From positions 1-64,000 of the IMG/VR virus record IMGVR_UViG_3300027869_000001: a stretch of 64,000 nt of DNA, one strand, 5' to 3'. A model generated the notes under the pieces. That model was given only the letters and a program-made list of their open reading frames with translations, did no database searches and was not told the origin of the DNA. The stretch is from a virus. Position 1 is the stretch's first letter; every line of letters starts with the position of its first letter. The translations under genes and the position numbers were made by a program. Below, one piece after another: positions 1-6,837 of the stretch.

Positions 1-94
1 TCGGGCCGCCCCTCCAGGCGTAGTAATGGGTGACGGTGCGGCCGTCGGCGAGGCGCTTCCTGACCCAGTTAATGCCCTTGAGGCGCAAGCGCAC
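1..94 (-). CDS. int: phage integrase, N-terminal fragment (cut by window edge)
   Basis: Reading leftward from a GTG at 94, the frame stays open to base 1 and gives about 31 residues. They contain the motif KRLADGRTVTHYYAWRGG, typical of the first beta strands of the arm-binding N-terminus of tyrosine integrases. The start overlaps the end of the excisionase-like gene, the usual xis-int arrangement. The catalytic domain lies outside the window, so the family call rests on a short stretch. A TTG at 88 is an alternative start. Its place as the last gene of the leftward operon matches lambda-like temperate phages. Confidence 0.55.
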   Translation of the reverse strand, partial: MRLRLKGINWVRKRLADGRTVTHYYAWRGGP

Positions 95-323
95 GGGCCG
101 CTCTCTTCGCCTTCCACTCGTCATAGGCTGTCGCTGTGTCGGATTGTGGAACGATGCCGCTGAGCTTGTCCAGGGCGCGGTCGATGGCCTTGCGATCCCA
201 GCGGTGAGTTCCGGGGATAGAGCCCGGCATGATCCCGCGGCGGATCCAGTCGTCGAAGGCGGACAGGCTGCAGCGGCAATAGGTTGCGGCTTCGGATTTC
301 GTGAGGAGGCGGGGATCGGTCAC
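69..323 (-). CDS. excisionase-like helix-turn-helix protein
   Basis: An 84-residue protein starting at a GTG (321-323) preceded by a GGGGAAGG-like ribosome-binding site. Residues 6-50 form a MerR/AlpA-type winged helix-turn-helix: LLTKSEAATYC, then WIRRGIMPGSIPGT and RWDRKAIDRALD. Proteins of this pattern are short DNA-binding regulators or excisionases next to phage integrases. It overlaps the integrase start, which supports an excisionase or recombination-directionality role; direct activity is inference. An ATG at 422 would add residues that overlap the neighbouring gene and look unlike the family. Confidence 0.75.
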   Translation of the reverse strand: MTDPRLLTKSEAATYCRCSLSAFDDWIRRGIMPGSIPGTHRWDRKAIDRALDKLSGIVPQSDTATAYDEWKAKRAARALAPQGH

Positions 324-325
324 GC

Positions 326-604
326 TTAGAATCCTTCCCCCGGCAAGTTCTCCCAGTAGACCCAGCACGCCGCGAACACGAGAAAGGCTGCAACCGCAAT
401 AATGGCGACGGCTCCCGGCCATGACATCCGGCCTTTGGGCTCTGGCTTCGGGGCGGGAGCCACGACGTAGCCTCCTATCCCGCGCTCCAGCAGTTCCTTG
501 CCGGTCTCATCTTTGATCTGCCCCAAGTAAGCATCTCCGTATTGGTGGCGGATCATGGCCCCTGCCGCATGTCCATGGCCGAAGCCGGCGGCTCCTCCGC
601 TCAT
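326..604 (-). CDS. small single-pass membrane protein
   Basis: A 92-residue protein of unknown function. Its hydrophilic Gly/His-rich N-terminus is followed by a Pro/Lys segment (about residues 50-58) and one strong transmembrane helix (about 63-85), ending in a short Gly/Glu-rich tail. The start at 604 follows a GGAGGCGGAAGG site and overlaps the upstream peptide by four bases (ATGA). Its stop lies three bases from the next GTG. The operon position argues for a real accessory early gene. Confidence 0.6.
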   Translation of the reverse strand: MSGGAAGFGHGHAAGAMIRHQYGDAYLGQIKDETGKELLERGIGGYVVAPAPKPEPKGRMSWPGAVAIIAVAAFLVFAACWVYWENLPGEGF

Positions 605-672
605 CCTTCCGCCTCCTCGCGGTTGAGCCCTCGGGGCAGGAAGGCCAGCGGGGGGCGTTGGCGCTCGGTCAT
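601..672 (-). CDS. 23-residue peptide, remnant of an HTH protein N-terminus
   Basis: Too short for normal gene calling. An ATG at 672 with a strong GGGAGGCGGGAGG site encodes RPPLAFLPRGLNREEA and then stops by a TGA that overlaps the next ATG. The sequence matches the opening residues of alphaproteobacterial phage HTH proteins, where REEAA normally runs into the first recognition helices. Here the helices are missing. It is either a truncated relic kept for translational coupling or a short functional peptide. Confidence 0.45.
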   Translation of the reverse strand: MTERQRPPLAFLPRGLNREEAEG

Positions 673-702
673 CCTCCCGCCTCCCGGAGTGCTGGTCACG
701 GC

Positions 703-1008
703 TCAGTCCTCCACCGGCAGGGCACGGATGGCGTCCGCCGCATCAAATGCAAAATCTTCGATCCTGGTGGGATGGTCCTCTCTCACGAGGGCGCAGACAA
801 GTTTCGCCGCCCGCTCTCGCATCGCTTCGGCTCCGGCGCGCCGGGCCGGCCCGATCACATTTCCAACCGGCTCGAATTTCTGTGCGGTCCGCAGGTCCGC
901 CAGCACGGCGGCTTCGAGGGCGGCGCGCATGGACGTCCTCGGATCTCCAGAGCACCTTGCTTTCCAGTGAGCGTCCAACGCCGCCTCGATCTGCGCGTCG
1001 GTAATCAT
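703..1008 (-). CDS. hypothetical helical phage protein
   Basis: A 101-residue protein whose ATG lies in an ATGA overlap with the stop of recT. Residues 1-35 (ITDAQIEAALDAHW) and the C-terminal AADAIRALP are typical of short helical early proteins next to phage recombination genes. No catalytic motif is visible. Longer starts upstream run inside recT in another frame and were rejected. The function is unknown; a link to recombination rests only on position. Confidence 0.7.
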   Translation of the reverse strand: MITDAQIEAALDAHWKARCSGDPRTSMRAALEAAVLADLRTAQKFEPVGNVIGPARRAGAEAMRERAAKLVCALVREDHPTRIEDFAFDAADAIRALPVED

Positions 1009-2186
1009 TTCATCCCCCGCAGTTCGGCCGCCCGTGCCTTCGCCATGGCCATCAGCGCGCCATAGGCCTCCTTGCTCACCCCGCACTGCCGGCGCAGCGC
1101 GTGCTGCTGATCGCTGACCAACCAAGCTTGCGATCGCGCCGGGTCATCCATCTCGGCGATCCGGCGCTCGGCCATGGCGCGGTAGCCGGCCTCGTCGCGC
1201 GGTTCGCGCCGGTCCAGCTCGGGCGGGATATCGAGCTGGTCGCGGGCTACCTTGGCGGATTCCGCCCCGCCCGGCTCGCTCTGAGCAGGACGGGGCGGCG
1301 TTACACCGGATCTATCTGGTGCGTTCGACGTTCTAGATCCGGCCAGCAGAATTTGGGAACTTGCGCCCGCATCGTCACTCGGCATCACCTCGCTTTCTGG
1401 TTCGTGTTGCGCCATCTCGGCCTCGGCGTCGATCTGGACGTCGGGCCGCTCCTCGGCATCGCCCGTCAGGACCTCGCCCGTATCCGGGTCAATCACCTCT
1501 GGTTCGGCTGGCGTCCCATCGGCCAATCGGTCAAGGCTGGCGGTCAGGCCCCCGCCACTGCGGACAACGCCGACGGCCGCGGCCGGGCGTTGCGGCTCTG
1601 GCAGTTCGTCGCGGGCGTAGACGCCGAGCAGCACGTCGGGGAAATGCCGCCGGCACCACGCGCGGACGCTGTAGTAAAACTGCTGCTGGTCCGGGTCGGT
1701 TTTCCAAAGCGGGCTGTTCTTTGGTGTTATGCGCCCAAACGGCGGCGATCGATATTCGACAATTTCGCCCGGCTCGTCGCGCAACTCGGCCCAGACCCGG
1801 CACACTTTGGCATCGCCATTGCCCTCGTATTCGACCTTGGGACGCCCCTTGATCGGGGCGCGGCGCAGGATCACGGCCTCGATGAGTTGCGCCTCGTAAG
1901 CCAGGCGGTCGTTGACCGAATAGCTCTTGTTGGCGACCGCGTATGGCGACATCTGCCATTCGATGGCCTGGATGCAGATGCCGAGACACGCGCCCGGGTT
2001 GCCGCGCAGATGTTTCGGGATGGCGATGCTGGACAGCGCCATCAATTTGGAAAACTGCATGAGTTCAGACATATTGACGAACTCAAGGCCGCCAGCTTTA
2101 GTGGAGATCGCCAACTCCGAGGTGATTTTCGGATCAACATTCTCCGCGAGTTTGCGCTCGATCCTTGACGTGTCAACGAGGCTCAT
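1005..2186 (-). CDS. recT: RecT-family single-strand annealing protein
   Basis: A 393-residue protein. RecT proteins anneal complementary single strands after resection by a partner exonuclease. The core spans about residues 35-215, with the family features FSKLMALSSIAIPKHLRG, AIEWQMSPYAVANKSY, DRLAYEAQLIEAVI and YYSVRAWCRRHFPDVLLG. Residues about 220-393 form a hydrophilic acidic extension, long for the family and possibly used for SSB or partner contact. The start overlaps the stop of the YqaJ nuclease gene by four bases, so the two-component system is translationally coupled. Confidence 0.93.
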   Translation of the reverse strand: MSLVDTSRIERKLAENVDPKITSELAISTKAGGLEFVNMSELMQFSKLMALSSIAIPKHLRGNPGACLGICIQAIEWQMSPYAVANKSYSVNDRLAYEAQLIEAVILRRAPIKGRPKVEYEGNGDAKVCRVWAELRDEPGEIVEYRSPPFGRITPKNSPLWKTDPDQQQFYYSVRAWCRRHFPDVLLGVYARDELPEPQRPAAAVGVVRSGGGLTASLDRLADGTPAEPEVIDPDTGEVLTGDAEERPDVQIDAEAEMAQHEPESEVMPSDDAGASSQILLAGSRTSNAPDRSGVTPPRPAQSEPGGAESAKVARDQLDIPPELDRREPRDEAGYRAMAERRIAEMDDPARSQAWLVSDQQHALRRQCGVSKEAYGALMAMAKARAAELRGMK

Positions 2187-3169
2187 TTCCGCGCTCCATT
2201 TTTGATCCGAAGATCGACATAGCTGTATGGCTCAACCGTGTACCCGCTGCGCTCGACGCGCTTGGCCGTGATGACGCGCCCACCCGCGATCCGCGCCGCC
2301 GACGCACCCGACAATTTGTCCAATATCTCAGCCTTGATCTCGTCGAGCCGCACCTTCGCCGACTTGGCGTCGGCGGCCAGCCGCTCCTTCTCATCGACGA
2401 GTGCGACCAGAGCGTTGTCCCCGGACATGTCGACGACCTCGCCGTTGCCGCGGAACAACTGCTCGATCAGCGCGCCGTCGCGGCTATAGTCGGGGTTGGG
2501 TGGCGTCAGCATTCGCACGCCCTCCCAGAACGCGGCCACCTTTTCCTTAACGCGCGCGATGAGGCGGTCATGGATCGGCACGGGCACGATCTTCAATTCC
2601 ACACCGCCGCCGACGATCAGGACCGCTATCGCCGCCCACTTGGCCCGAATGAGGTGCGCCTCGACGATGGTCTGAATTGCCATCGATAGCGGCGGAGAGA
2701 TTTCACCGGCCTCGTCGCACCATTCGGCCTTGAACACCCAGCGCTCGACGACCTTGACCTGGACATTGCCCCAGTCTCCGCAGTCGTCGCGGGTGGGCGC
2801 ATCCGGGGTGGCGCCGAGCCGGGCTGCGACATCTCGATAATAGATGCGGTGCGGGTAATCGACGGTCCAATCGGGCCTCTGCTCGCGCAGCAGCTGGATC
2901 GCGACAGGCTCGAGCAAACGGCCCTGACGCTGCATGATCGTTTCCTCCGGGTCCGCCGTGATCTGCCCGGACTTGAGCATGTGCTGCTCGTATTCCGATG
3001 TGTACGGGTGCACGCCGAACAGGCACCCCGCGACGGACGCGGTGAAGTCCTGCGACCTCTCGCGCATCCATTGGTCGTGATCGCGGATCGCGATTTGCTG
3101 GATCTCAGGATGCAGCCTCCGCTGAACCGAGGCGCGCAGCTCGGCGCTGATCGGGATTTGCTCGTTCAT
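2183..3169 (-). CDS. YqaJ/lambda-exonuclease-like recombination nuclease
   Basis: A 328-residue PD-(D/E)XK nuclease. It would resect double-stranded ends to give 3' tails for the coupled RecT protein. Visible core: GRLLEPVAIQLL (about 84-95), LGATPDAP with the metal-binding Asp (about 117-124), and NVQVKVVE (about 134-141). In the last motif Gln stands where many relatives have Glu before x-Lys. A C-terminal coiled segment (about 260-300) follows. The start has an AACGAGAAT-type site, and an inverted repeat lies just upstream. This pair is the phage's Red-type module. Confidence 0.88.
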   Translation of the reverse strand: MNEQIPISAELRASVQRRLHPEIQQIAIRDHDQWMRERSQDFTASVAGCLFGVHPYTSEYEQHMLKSGQITADPEETIMQRQGRLLEPVAIQLLREQRPDWTVDYPHRIYYRDVAARLGATPDAPTRDDCGDWGNVQVKVVERWVFKAEWCDEAGEISPPLSMAIQTIVEAHLIRAKWAAIAVLIVGGGVELKIVPVPIHDRLIARVKEKVAAFWEGVRMLTPPNPDYSRDGALIEQLFRGNGEVVDMSGDNALVALVDEKERLAADAKSAKVRLDEIKAEILDKLSGASAARIAGGRVITAKRVERSGYTVEPYSYVDLRIKNGARK

Positions 3170-3195
3170 GACATATTCTCGTTCTTGCTTAACGT

Positions 3196-3219
3196 GAATT
3201 CCGGCAAATAGCCGTATTC
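3196..3219. promoter_or_regulatory. inverted repeat upstream of the recombination genes
   Basis: Arms GAATTCCGGC and GCCGTATTC around the loop AAATA form an imperfect hairpin or operator about 27 bases before the start of the nuclease gene, between it and the preceding gene. No consensus promoter was recognised here. It may be a regulatory site for an internal promoter or a transcript feature. Confidence 0.35.
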
Positions 3220-3222
3220 ATT

Positions 3223-3239
3223 AAAAAAGCTAAGCAGCT
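3223..3239 (-). terminator. weak intrinsic terminator after the Cys-repeat gene
   Basis: On the minus strand an AGCT-GCTT-AGCT hairpin is followed at once by six Ts, twelve bases after the stop of the Cys-repeat gene. The stem is only four base pairs, so termination would be partial. It would separate the small-gene part of the operon from the recombination genes. Confidence 0.35.
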
Positions 3240-3250
3240 ATCCGGCACAA

Positions 3251-3895
3251 TTACGAGCATGCCACCGCCTCGGGCCGCGCCAAGCGATGCATATCGGCCA
3301 GCGCGTCCTCGTCGCTGTCATAGAACCGCGCCGGATTGATCCGGAATGACGGATCGCTGGCATCGTAGATCAGCATGGCCGCCAGTCCGGTGTTGTAGAA
3401 GCGCTCCAGCTTCTTGCCGTCTTCGCCGGCGAGCGTGACGACCCAGCCGGCGCGGCAATGCGTGGTGCCGCAGGTGTGCCACCTCCCCATGTTGAGCGCG
3501 CGCGGCTGAGACGCAGCGTCGTAGACTGTCTGATGGATGTTTTCGATCACAGGAATGACGGGCGGCGATGGCGGAGCGCCGTCGGCCGGCGGTTCGGCTT
3601 GAATATTTTCTTTGCCGAGTAGATAGGCGACGTCCGAGCAGCCCGAGCAGCCCGAGCAGCGCGAGCAGCCCGAGCAGCCCGAGCAGCCCGAGCAGTCCGA
3701 GCAGTCCGAGCAGCGCGAGCAGCGCGAGCAGTCCGAGCAGCCCGAGCAGCCCGAGCAGCCCGAGCAGCCCAAGCAGTCCGAGCAGTTGTCGCAATCTTTT
3801 AGAGTGGCGAGTGCCTTACGCGCCTCTTCCTCACTGCCCCAGTATTCGATCGAGCAACGATTGCCTCGGTCGTCGGTAATCCAGGTTTTGCTCAT
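3251..3895 (-). CDS. Cys-Ser-X repeat protein with conserved C-terminal phage domain
   Basis: A 214-residue protein starting at the ATG at 3895 behind a GGAGGG site. Residues about 38-87 are 17 consecutive three-residue units, nearly all Cys-Ser-(Gly/Asp/Arg), so every third residue is Cys. Residues about 118-214 hold a separate domain with MGRWHTCGTTHCRAGW and RFYNTGLAAMLIYDASDP, a pattern seen next to similar repeats in other phage and bacterial proteins. The array could bind metal or form a disulfide ladder; neither is shown. It sits alone between two coupled gene blocks. The function is unknown. Confidence 0.8.
   Translation of the reverse strand: MSKTWITDDRGNRCSIEYWGSEEEARKALATLKDCDNCSDCLGCSGCSGCSGCSDCSRCSRCSDCSDCSGCSGCSGCSRCSGCSGCSDVAYLLGKENIQAEPPADGAPPSPPVIPVIENIHQTVYDAASQPRALNMGRWHTCGTTHCRAGWVVTLAGEDGKKLERFYNTGLAAMLIYDASDPSFRINPARFYDSDEDALADMHRLARPEAVACS
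3635..3784 (-). repeat. 9-bp tandem repeat encoding the Cys-Ser-X array
   Basis: About 17 head-to-tail copies of a 9-base unit (plus-strand form GAGCAGCCC and variants), all in frame with the host gene. Units differ mainly at the third codon, giving Gly, Asp or Arg. The array can expand or contract without breaking the frame. There are no spacers, so it is not a CRISPR array. Confidence 0.9.
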
Positions 3896-4077
3896 CTCAC
3901 CCTCCACATTTTATCCACACCCTGCAACTCGTCCTCTGCCGGCCATTCCGTCTCGCCTCGCGCCGCCTTGGCCAGCGCCAGCGCCTCGGCCCGCTGCCCG
4001 CCAGACCATCCCAGGGCGTAGCCGGTCGCGCCGGCCACGACGGCGACGGCGCCGAATATCCAAATCAGGTCCATCAT
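3892..4077 (-). CDS. small membrane-anchored protein
   Basis: A 61-residue protein with one N-terminal transmembrane helix (about residues 3-23, rich in Ala, Gly and Val) and a charged C-terminal tail. The start ATGATG overlaps the stop of the upstream gene, and its stop overlaps the ATG of the Cys-repeat gene. The function is unknown. Confidence 0.65.
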   Translation of the reverse strand: MMDLIWIFGAVAVVAGATGYALGWSGGQRAEALALAKAARGETEWPAEDELQGVDKMWRVR

Positions 4078-4484
4078 TTATTAGCCCCATGCGCGCGGAT
4101 GTTCGTTGTAACGTGGTACGGGCGCTTTTTGGCGTTCTTCTTTCCGTTGCCGGTTCCAGGCTTGCGCTTGCTGCCAAGCGCTAGAGAAGCCTTGCAAGGC
4201 AACAGCCGATAGATCCCCGGCTCGAACGCTCCCCCTCGGTCGAATGCGACAATCTCTCTGCGGAGAGAGGGCGATGTGGAGTATCTGACCCACTTATTTT
4301 TGACCTTGACATAAGTCCGCCCGATGTGAACGCGCGCCGCTTCTGCCCCCAGCACGCGGATGATTGCTCGGGCCGCCGCGCACTGGCCTGGATCTTTGGT
4401 GGCTCCGGTCCTCACGTCGTTCTTGGTGATTTCCAACTCGATGCCTGACTTGGCGTCTACAACAAGAGTGCCATTGATTTTCAT
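4074..4484 (-). CDS. hypothetical phage protein
   Basis: A 136-residue soluble protein starting MKINGTLVVDAKSG, placed by an ATGA overlap with the upstream gene and a GAGGTACGGGCT leader. It has a mixed alpha/beta look, including a basic strand THVGRTYVKVKNKWVRYST-like stretch and a Lys/Asn-rich tail that may bind nucleic acid. No known domain was recognised. Upstream in-frame starts fall within the neighbouring gene and were rejected. Confidence 0.7.
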   Translation of the reverse strand: MKINGTLVVDAKSGIELEITKNDVRTGATKDPGQCAAARAIIRVLGAEAARVHIGRTYVKVKNKWVRYSTSPSLRREIVAFDRGGAFEPGIYRLLPCKASLALGSKRKPGTGNGKKNAKKRPYHVTTNIRAHGANK

Positions 4485-4810
4485 AGCCCGTACCTCGCAT
4501 CGTCCCGCCGCATCTCGCGGATGGCGTCCCAATCCGGCTCCGGGTCGGTCCACGGCTCCGCGCCGTTGCGCTCGCACCACGCCGCGACATCGCGCGGCAG
4601 TTCGTCCATCCGCTCGTGCGAGTGCTCGGCCACGGCGCGCGCCAGTTCGGCGGTGACGTCGCGAAGCTCGAAGACGCGGGTGGGGATGTCAAATTGCCCG
4701 GCAGCTAGATCACGGATGATGGTGTCGAGGTCGCAACGGTTGACGTTGCTTTCTTCGATGATCTCGCCGTTGGCGTATTTGGTGGCGACGACGAAAAGGC
4801 GGTCAGTCAT
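4481..4810 (-). CDS. hypothetical phage protein
   Basis: A 109-residue protein starting MTDRLFVVATKYANGE behind AGGAGCGCAGCC. Its middle is helical and acidic, and its end is Trp/Asp-rich. It is coupled to its neighbours by short overlaps on both sides. No function is recognisable. Confidence 0.7.
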   Translation of the reverse strand: MTDRLFVVATKYANGEIIEESNVNRCDLDTIIRDLAAGQFDIPTRVFELRDVTAELARAVAEHSHERMDELPRDVAAWCERNGAEPWTDPEPDWDAIREMRRDDARYGL

Positions 4811-4958
4811 GGCTGCGCTCCTGATGACGTTCGGCAAGGGCTGCGTTGAGCAGATAGGCGAGGCCGTCGGTCGTAATCTCGACCGTGCCGGCCTCCCACG
4901 CGGCCTCGCGCTCGGCGAGGGTTTGTTTGGGGCGGTGCTGGGTGCGGGGCTCAGACAT
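4803..4958 (-). CDS. 51-residue hypothetical protein
   Basis: A short gene not visible at ordinary length cut-offs. The ATG at 4958 lies inside the last codons of the upstream gene, and the TGA at 4803 lies just inside the next gene. The protein is hydrophilic with a helical centre (LAEREAAWEAG, then DGLAYLLNAALAE). It fills the only gap in an otherwise fully packed operon, which is the main reason to believe it. Confidence 0.55.
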   Translation of the reverse strand: MSEPRTQHRPKQTLAEREAAWEAGTVEITTDGLAYLLNAALAERHQERSHD

Positions 4959-5145
4959 TGGCGTGTTCCAGCACCCGCAACGCGCCCTCGGGATCGGGGA
5001 AGCTCTTCGCTATCTCCTCCCGTCCGCCCCTGGCGTGAACCATCCGCAGATGCGCGGCGAGCAGGGCCGGGGCGTATTCGCCGGCTGCGGCGAGGTCCGA
5101 GAGGATTTGTGTTGCGAGATGGTCGGCCCAGTCTTGGGTGCTCAT
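4951..5145 (-). CDS. 64-residue hypothetical helical protein
   Basis: Starts MSTQDWADHLATQILSDL behind AGGAGCGCCGC and overlaps both neighbours by a few bases. The sequence is helical with one hydrophobic face and could be a small adaptor, but no family was recognised. Confidence 0.65.
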   Translation of the reverse strand: MSTQDWADHLATQILSDLAAAGEYAPALLAAHLRMVHARGGREEIAKSFPDPEGALRVLEHANV

Positions 5146-5771
5146 GCGGCGCTCCTGACGTTGTGAGCAGTGGCGGCGATCGAGATGAGCAGATTGCGGA
5201 ATGGCAGCGGCGTCGCGTTGCGGATGCGCGTCTTGTTCTTCCCTCCGATCATTGCCATGACGCCGACGCGCCGGGCCTTCTCGTAGCCGTGAAGCTCAAG
5301 CGCGCGAGGATGGATGCGCTGCTCTCCTGGACCCCAGCGAAGCGACGGCAGTTCGACGCCATAAGCGTAGAGCCATGTCGGCTTGCGGGAGATGTGTCCG
5401 TAGTGGCCTTGTTCGACGTGGCAAGTCCAACCGCCGGAGAAATCTGCGGCAACCCATCCACCGCCAGCTGGTGGCGCATTCAGGCGGAACGCGCGCCAAG
5501 CGTGGCTGTGGGCAGGGTGCTCCAGCACGCCGCCGTAGCGGCGCACATGCTCAAGCGCCGCAGCAAAGCATCCACCGTCATCGCCGAGCGCGTACTGGTT
5601 CGGATTGTTCGGCGCGCCGTGCCAGTATCGTCCCCAGCGCTGGCAGGGCGGGTGCGCGACGACTGCATACGGTCCGCGATACAATCGCGCGTCGCGCGGC
5701 TCGTCCCACGGGTCGATGCCCTGCAGATCAAAATAACAACCGCTCGTTTCGACAAACAGCGCGGCAATCAT
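5142..5771 (-). CDS. protein with PPCQ motif, DNA cytosine methyltransferase-like fold
   Basis: A 209-residue protein starting MIAALFVETSGCYF, behind GAGGCAGGGTC and in an ATGA overlap. AVVAHPPCQRWGRYW (about residues 37-51) resembles motif IV of C5-cytosine methyltransferases, which carries the catalytic Cys. GGVLEHPAHSHAWRAF (about 80-95) resembles the ENV region. A clear SAM-binding FxGxG motif is missing; GCYFDLQG may stand in its place. Such proteins are common in phages of alpha- and betaproteobacteria and often called methyltransferase-like. Activity is uncertain. Confidence 0.6.
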   Translation of the reverse strand: MIAALFVETSGCYFDLQGIDPWDEPRDARLYRGPYAVVAHPPCQRWGRYWHGAPNNPNQYALGDDGGCFAAALEHVRRYGGVLEHPAHSHAWRAFRLNAPPAGGGWVAADFSGGWTCHVEQGHYGHISRKPTWLYAYGVELPSLRWGPGEQRIHPRALELHGYEKARRVGVMAMIGGKNKTRIRNATPLPFRNLLISIAATAHNVRSAA

Positions 5772-6016
5772 GACCCTGCCTCGCAAAGCAGGCGGTCGCC
5801 ATCGCGGTCGGCCCAAATCCGGCCGTTGTAGCTGATGCGGGCGACGAACGTGCCGTGCTCGTCAACGATGTCCGCGCCGGGCACGGCGGATGCGCCGAGG
5901 CCGCTTGCATCTCGCGCCGCGCAGAACATCGCGGAGGCGCGGGCAAACGAGGCAACTTCGTAGCGCTTGCAGCCGATCTCGATGAACATCATCTGTCGCT
6001 TCGCGGGGGTGCTCAT
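5768..6016 (-). CDS. 82-residue hypothetical protein
   Basis: Starts MSTPAKRQMMFIEIG in an ATGA overlap with the upstream gene. It is a small alpha/beta protein ending RIWADRDGDRLLCEAGS. No family was recognised. The longer upstream frame overlaps the next gene and lacks a ribosome-binding site. Confidence 0.65.
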   Translation of the reverse strand: MSTPAKRQMMFIEIGCKRYEVASFARASAMFCAARDASGLGASAVPGADIVDEHGTFVARISYNGRIWADRDGDRLLCEAGS

Positions 6017-6309
6017 AGCTCGGCCTCGATGATGTCGGCAATTTCGGCGAAGGTGGCGCCGGTGTCGTTCTTGCGGGCGAGCCTGCGCTGGAAGTCGAGT
6101 GGCAGCAGACTGCTCGGCAAGAAATGATAGGCGACCGAGAACGTCCTCGGCACGATCACGCCGTCGTCGGCTTGCCACTCGAAGCCGGCGACATCGGCAA
6201 GCACTCCGATGCCGCAGAATTCATCGCCAAATTTCAGTTGGCCTTGCCCCTGCTTGTACTTCCCAGACCGCAACGCCGCGATCCATTTGGCCTTGAGTTC
6301 CGCGTCCAT
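6013..6309 (-). CDS. conserved phage hypothetical protein
   Basis: A 98-residue protein beginning MDAELKAKWIAALRSGKYKQG, a widespread N-terminus of small phage and bacterial proteins of unknown function. This ATG has GGGGGA seven bases upstream; an earlier ATG at 6324, in a TGATG junction with the upstream gene, is possible. The middle GDEFCGIGVLADVAG is also family-like. It contains Cys but no clear metal site. Confidence 0.7.
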   Translation of the reverse strand: MDAELKAKWIAALRSGKYKQGQGQLKFGDEFCGIGVLADVAGFEWQADDGVIVPRTFSVAYHFLPSSLLPLDFQRRLARKNDTGATFAEIADIIEAEL

Positions 6310-6323
6310 TTGGTGGTCCCCCA

Positions 6324-6452
6324 TCACGGTTGACGCTCTTCGTCGTCGTCAACATCCTCATCAAACTCGTCGTCGCGGTCATCCTCCGGCCGCGGGTCGC
6401 CGTTCCACCAAGTCGGCTCGGGGAACGACGATGTTGTGCGTGGCCAGCCCAT
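6324..6452 (-). CDS. 42-residue acidic protein
   Basis: A short gene between two longer ones. Its N-terminal half has several Trp residues and its C-terminal half is very acidic, with about fifteen Asp or Glu in the last twenty-two residues. It starts two bases after the upstream stop (TGACATG) and ends overlapping the next start. The charge pattern recalls DNA-mimic or inhibitor peptides, but that is only a guess. Confidence 0.45.
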   Translation of the reverse strand: MGWPRTTSSFPEPTWWNGDPRPEDDRDDEFDEDVDDDEERQP

Positions 6453-6453
6453 G

Positions 6454-6696
6454 TCAGCGGCCCTCGATGAACGCGAGGCCGGCTTCGGTCAGACAAAAAC
6501 GGGACGAAGAGAGAGCGTTGCAGCCGGCGACGCGAAAGCCACCGATCCAACTGACCAGTCCGTCGGCCCTTCCGAAGGGAAGGCCCTCGATCGGCTCGAC
6601 CACGCGTTTGTGGAAAAGCGCCGGGACGCCATCGGCGACCGCCATCAGGAATTGGCGTTGGCCCTTAGTGAGTCGGCGGGAGGCGTGGGTGGACAT
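6454..6696 (-). CDS. hypothetical protein, first gene of the leftward operon
   Basis: An 80-residue basic N-terminal protein (SRRLTKGQRQFLMAVADGV) with a winged-helix-like layout ending FCLTEAGLAFIEG. It is the promoter-proximal gene of the leftward operon, 28 bases after the predicted -10 box, with CGGAGCCCGCC before the ATG. The position corresponds to early-left regulatory genes in lambda-like phages. DNA binding is plausible but not shown. Confidence 0.65.
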   Translation of the reverse strand: MSTHASRRLTKGQRQFLMAVADGVPALFHKRVVEPIEGLPFGRADGLVSWIGGFRVAGCNALSSSRFCLTEAGLAFIEGR

Positions 6697-6723
6697 GGCG
6701 GGCTCCGTTGTTCAGTGGAGCCA

Positions 6724-6753
6724 GCTGTACACGTGGTGCACATTACCTGTCAA
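6724..6753 (-). promoter_or_regulatory. leftward early promoter (PL-like)
   Basis: On the minus strand a perfect TTGACA (-35, 6753-6748) is followed after 18 bases by TACAGC (-10, 6729-6724). One 17-bp operator covers the -10 and spacer and a second lies just upstream of the -35, so a bound repressor would block polymerase. It drives the operon beginning at 6696. Confidence 0.65.
6726..6742. promoter_or_regulatory. repressor operator 1
   Basis: 17-bp near-perfect inverted repeat TGTACACGTGGTGCACA, arms of six with a five-base centre, lying over the -10 and spacer of the leftward promoter. It matches three other sites with consensus TGTRCA-N3GG-TGYACA. Confidence 0.75.
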
Positions 6754-6760
6754 GCCAAAA

Positions 6761-6777
6761 TGTGCAGCCGGTGCACA
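6761..6777. promoter_or_regulatory. repressor operator 2
   Basis: 17-bp perfect inverted repeat TGTGCAGCCGGTGCACA just upstream of the -35 of the leftward promoter, centred 35 bases (between three and three and a half helical turns) from operator 1. Two repressor dimers here could interact. Confidence 0.75.
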
Positions 6778-6837
6778 AAATGAATTGCGCCCATCCCGAG
6801 GCCGCGCTACATACCGCCCATGCCTGACCGGCAACGC

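Noticed and set aside
2849-3211. Open plus-strand frames opposite the leftward operon
   Set aside because: They are antisense to genes with clear families (RecT, YqaJ) and show Arg/Pro/Ala-rich shadow composition.
3635-3784. CRISPR array
   Set aside because: The 9-bp units are contiguous without spacers and encode protein in frame.
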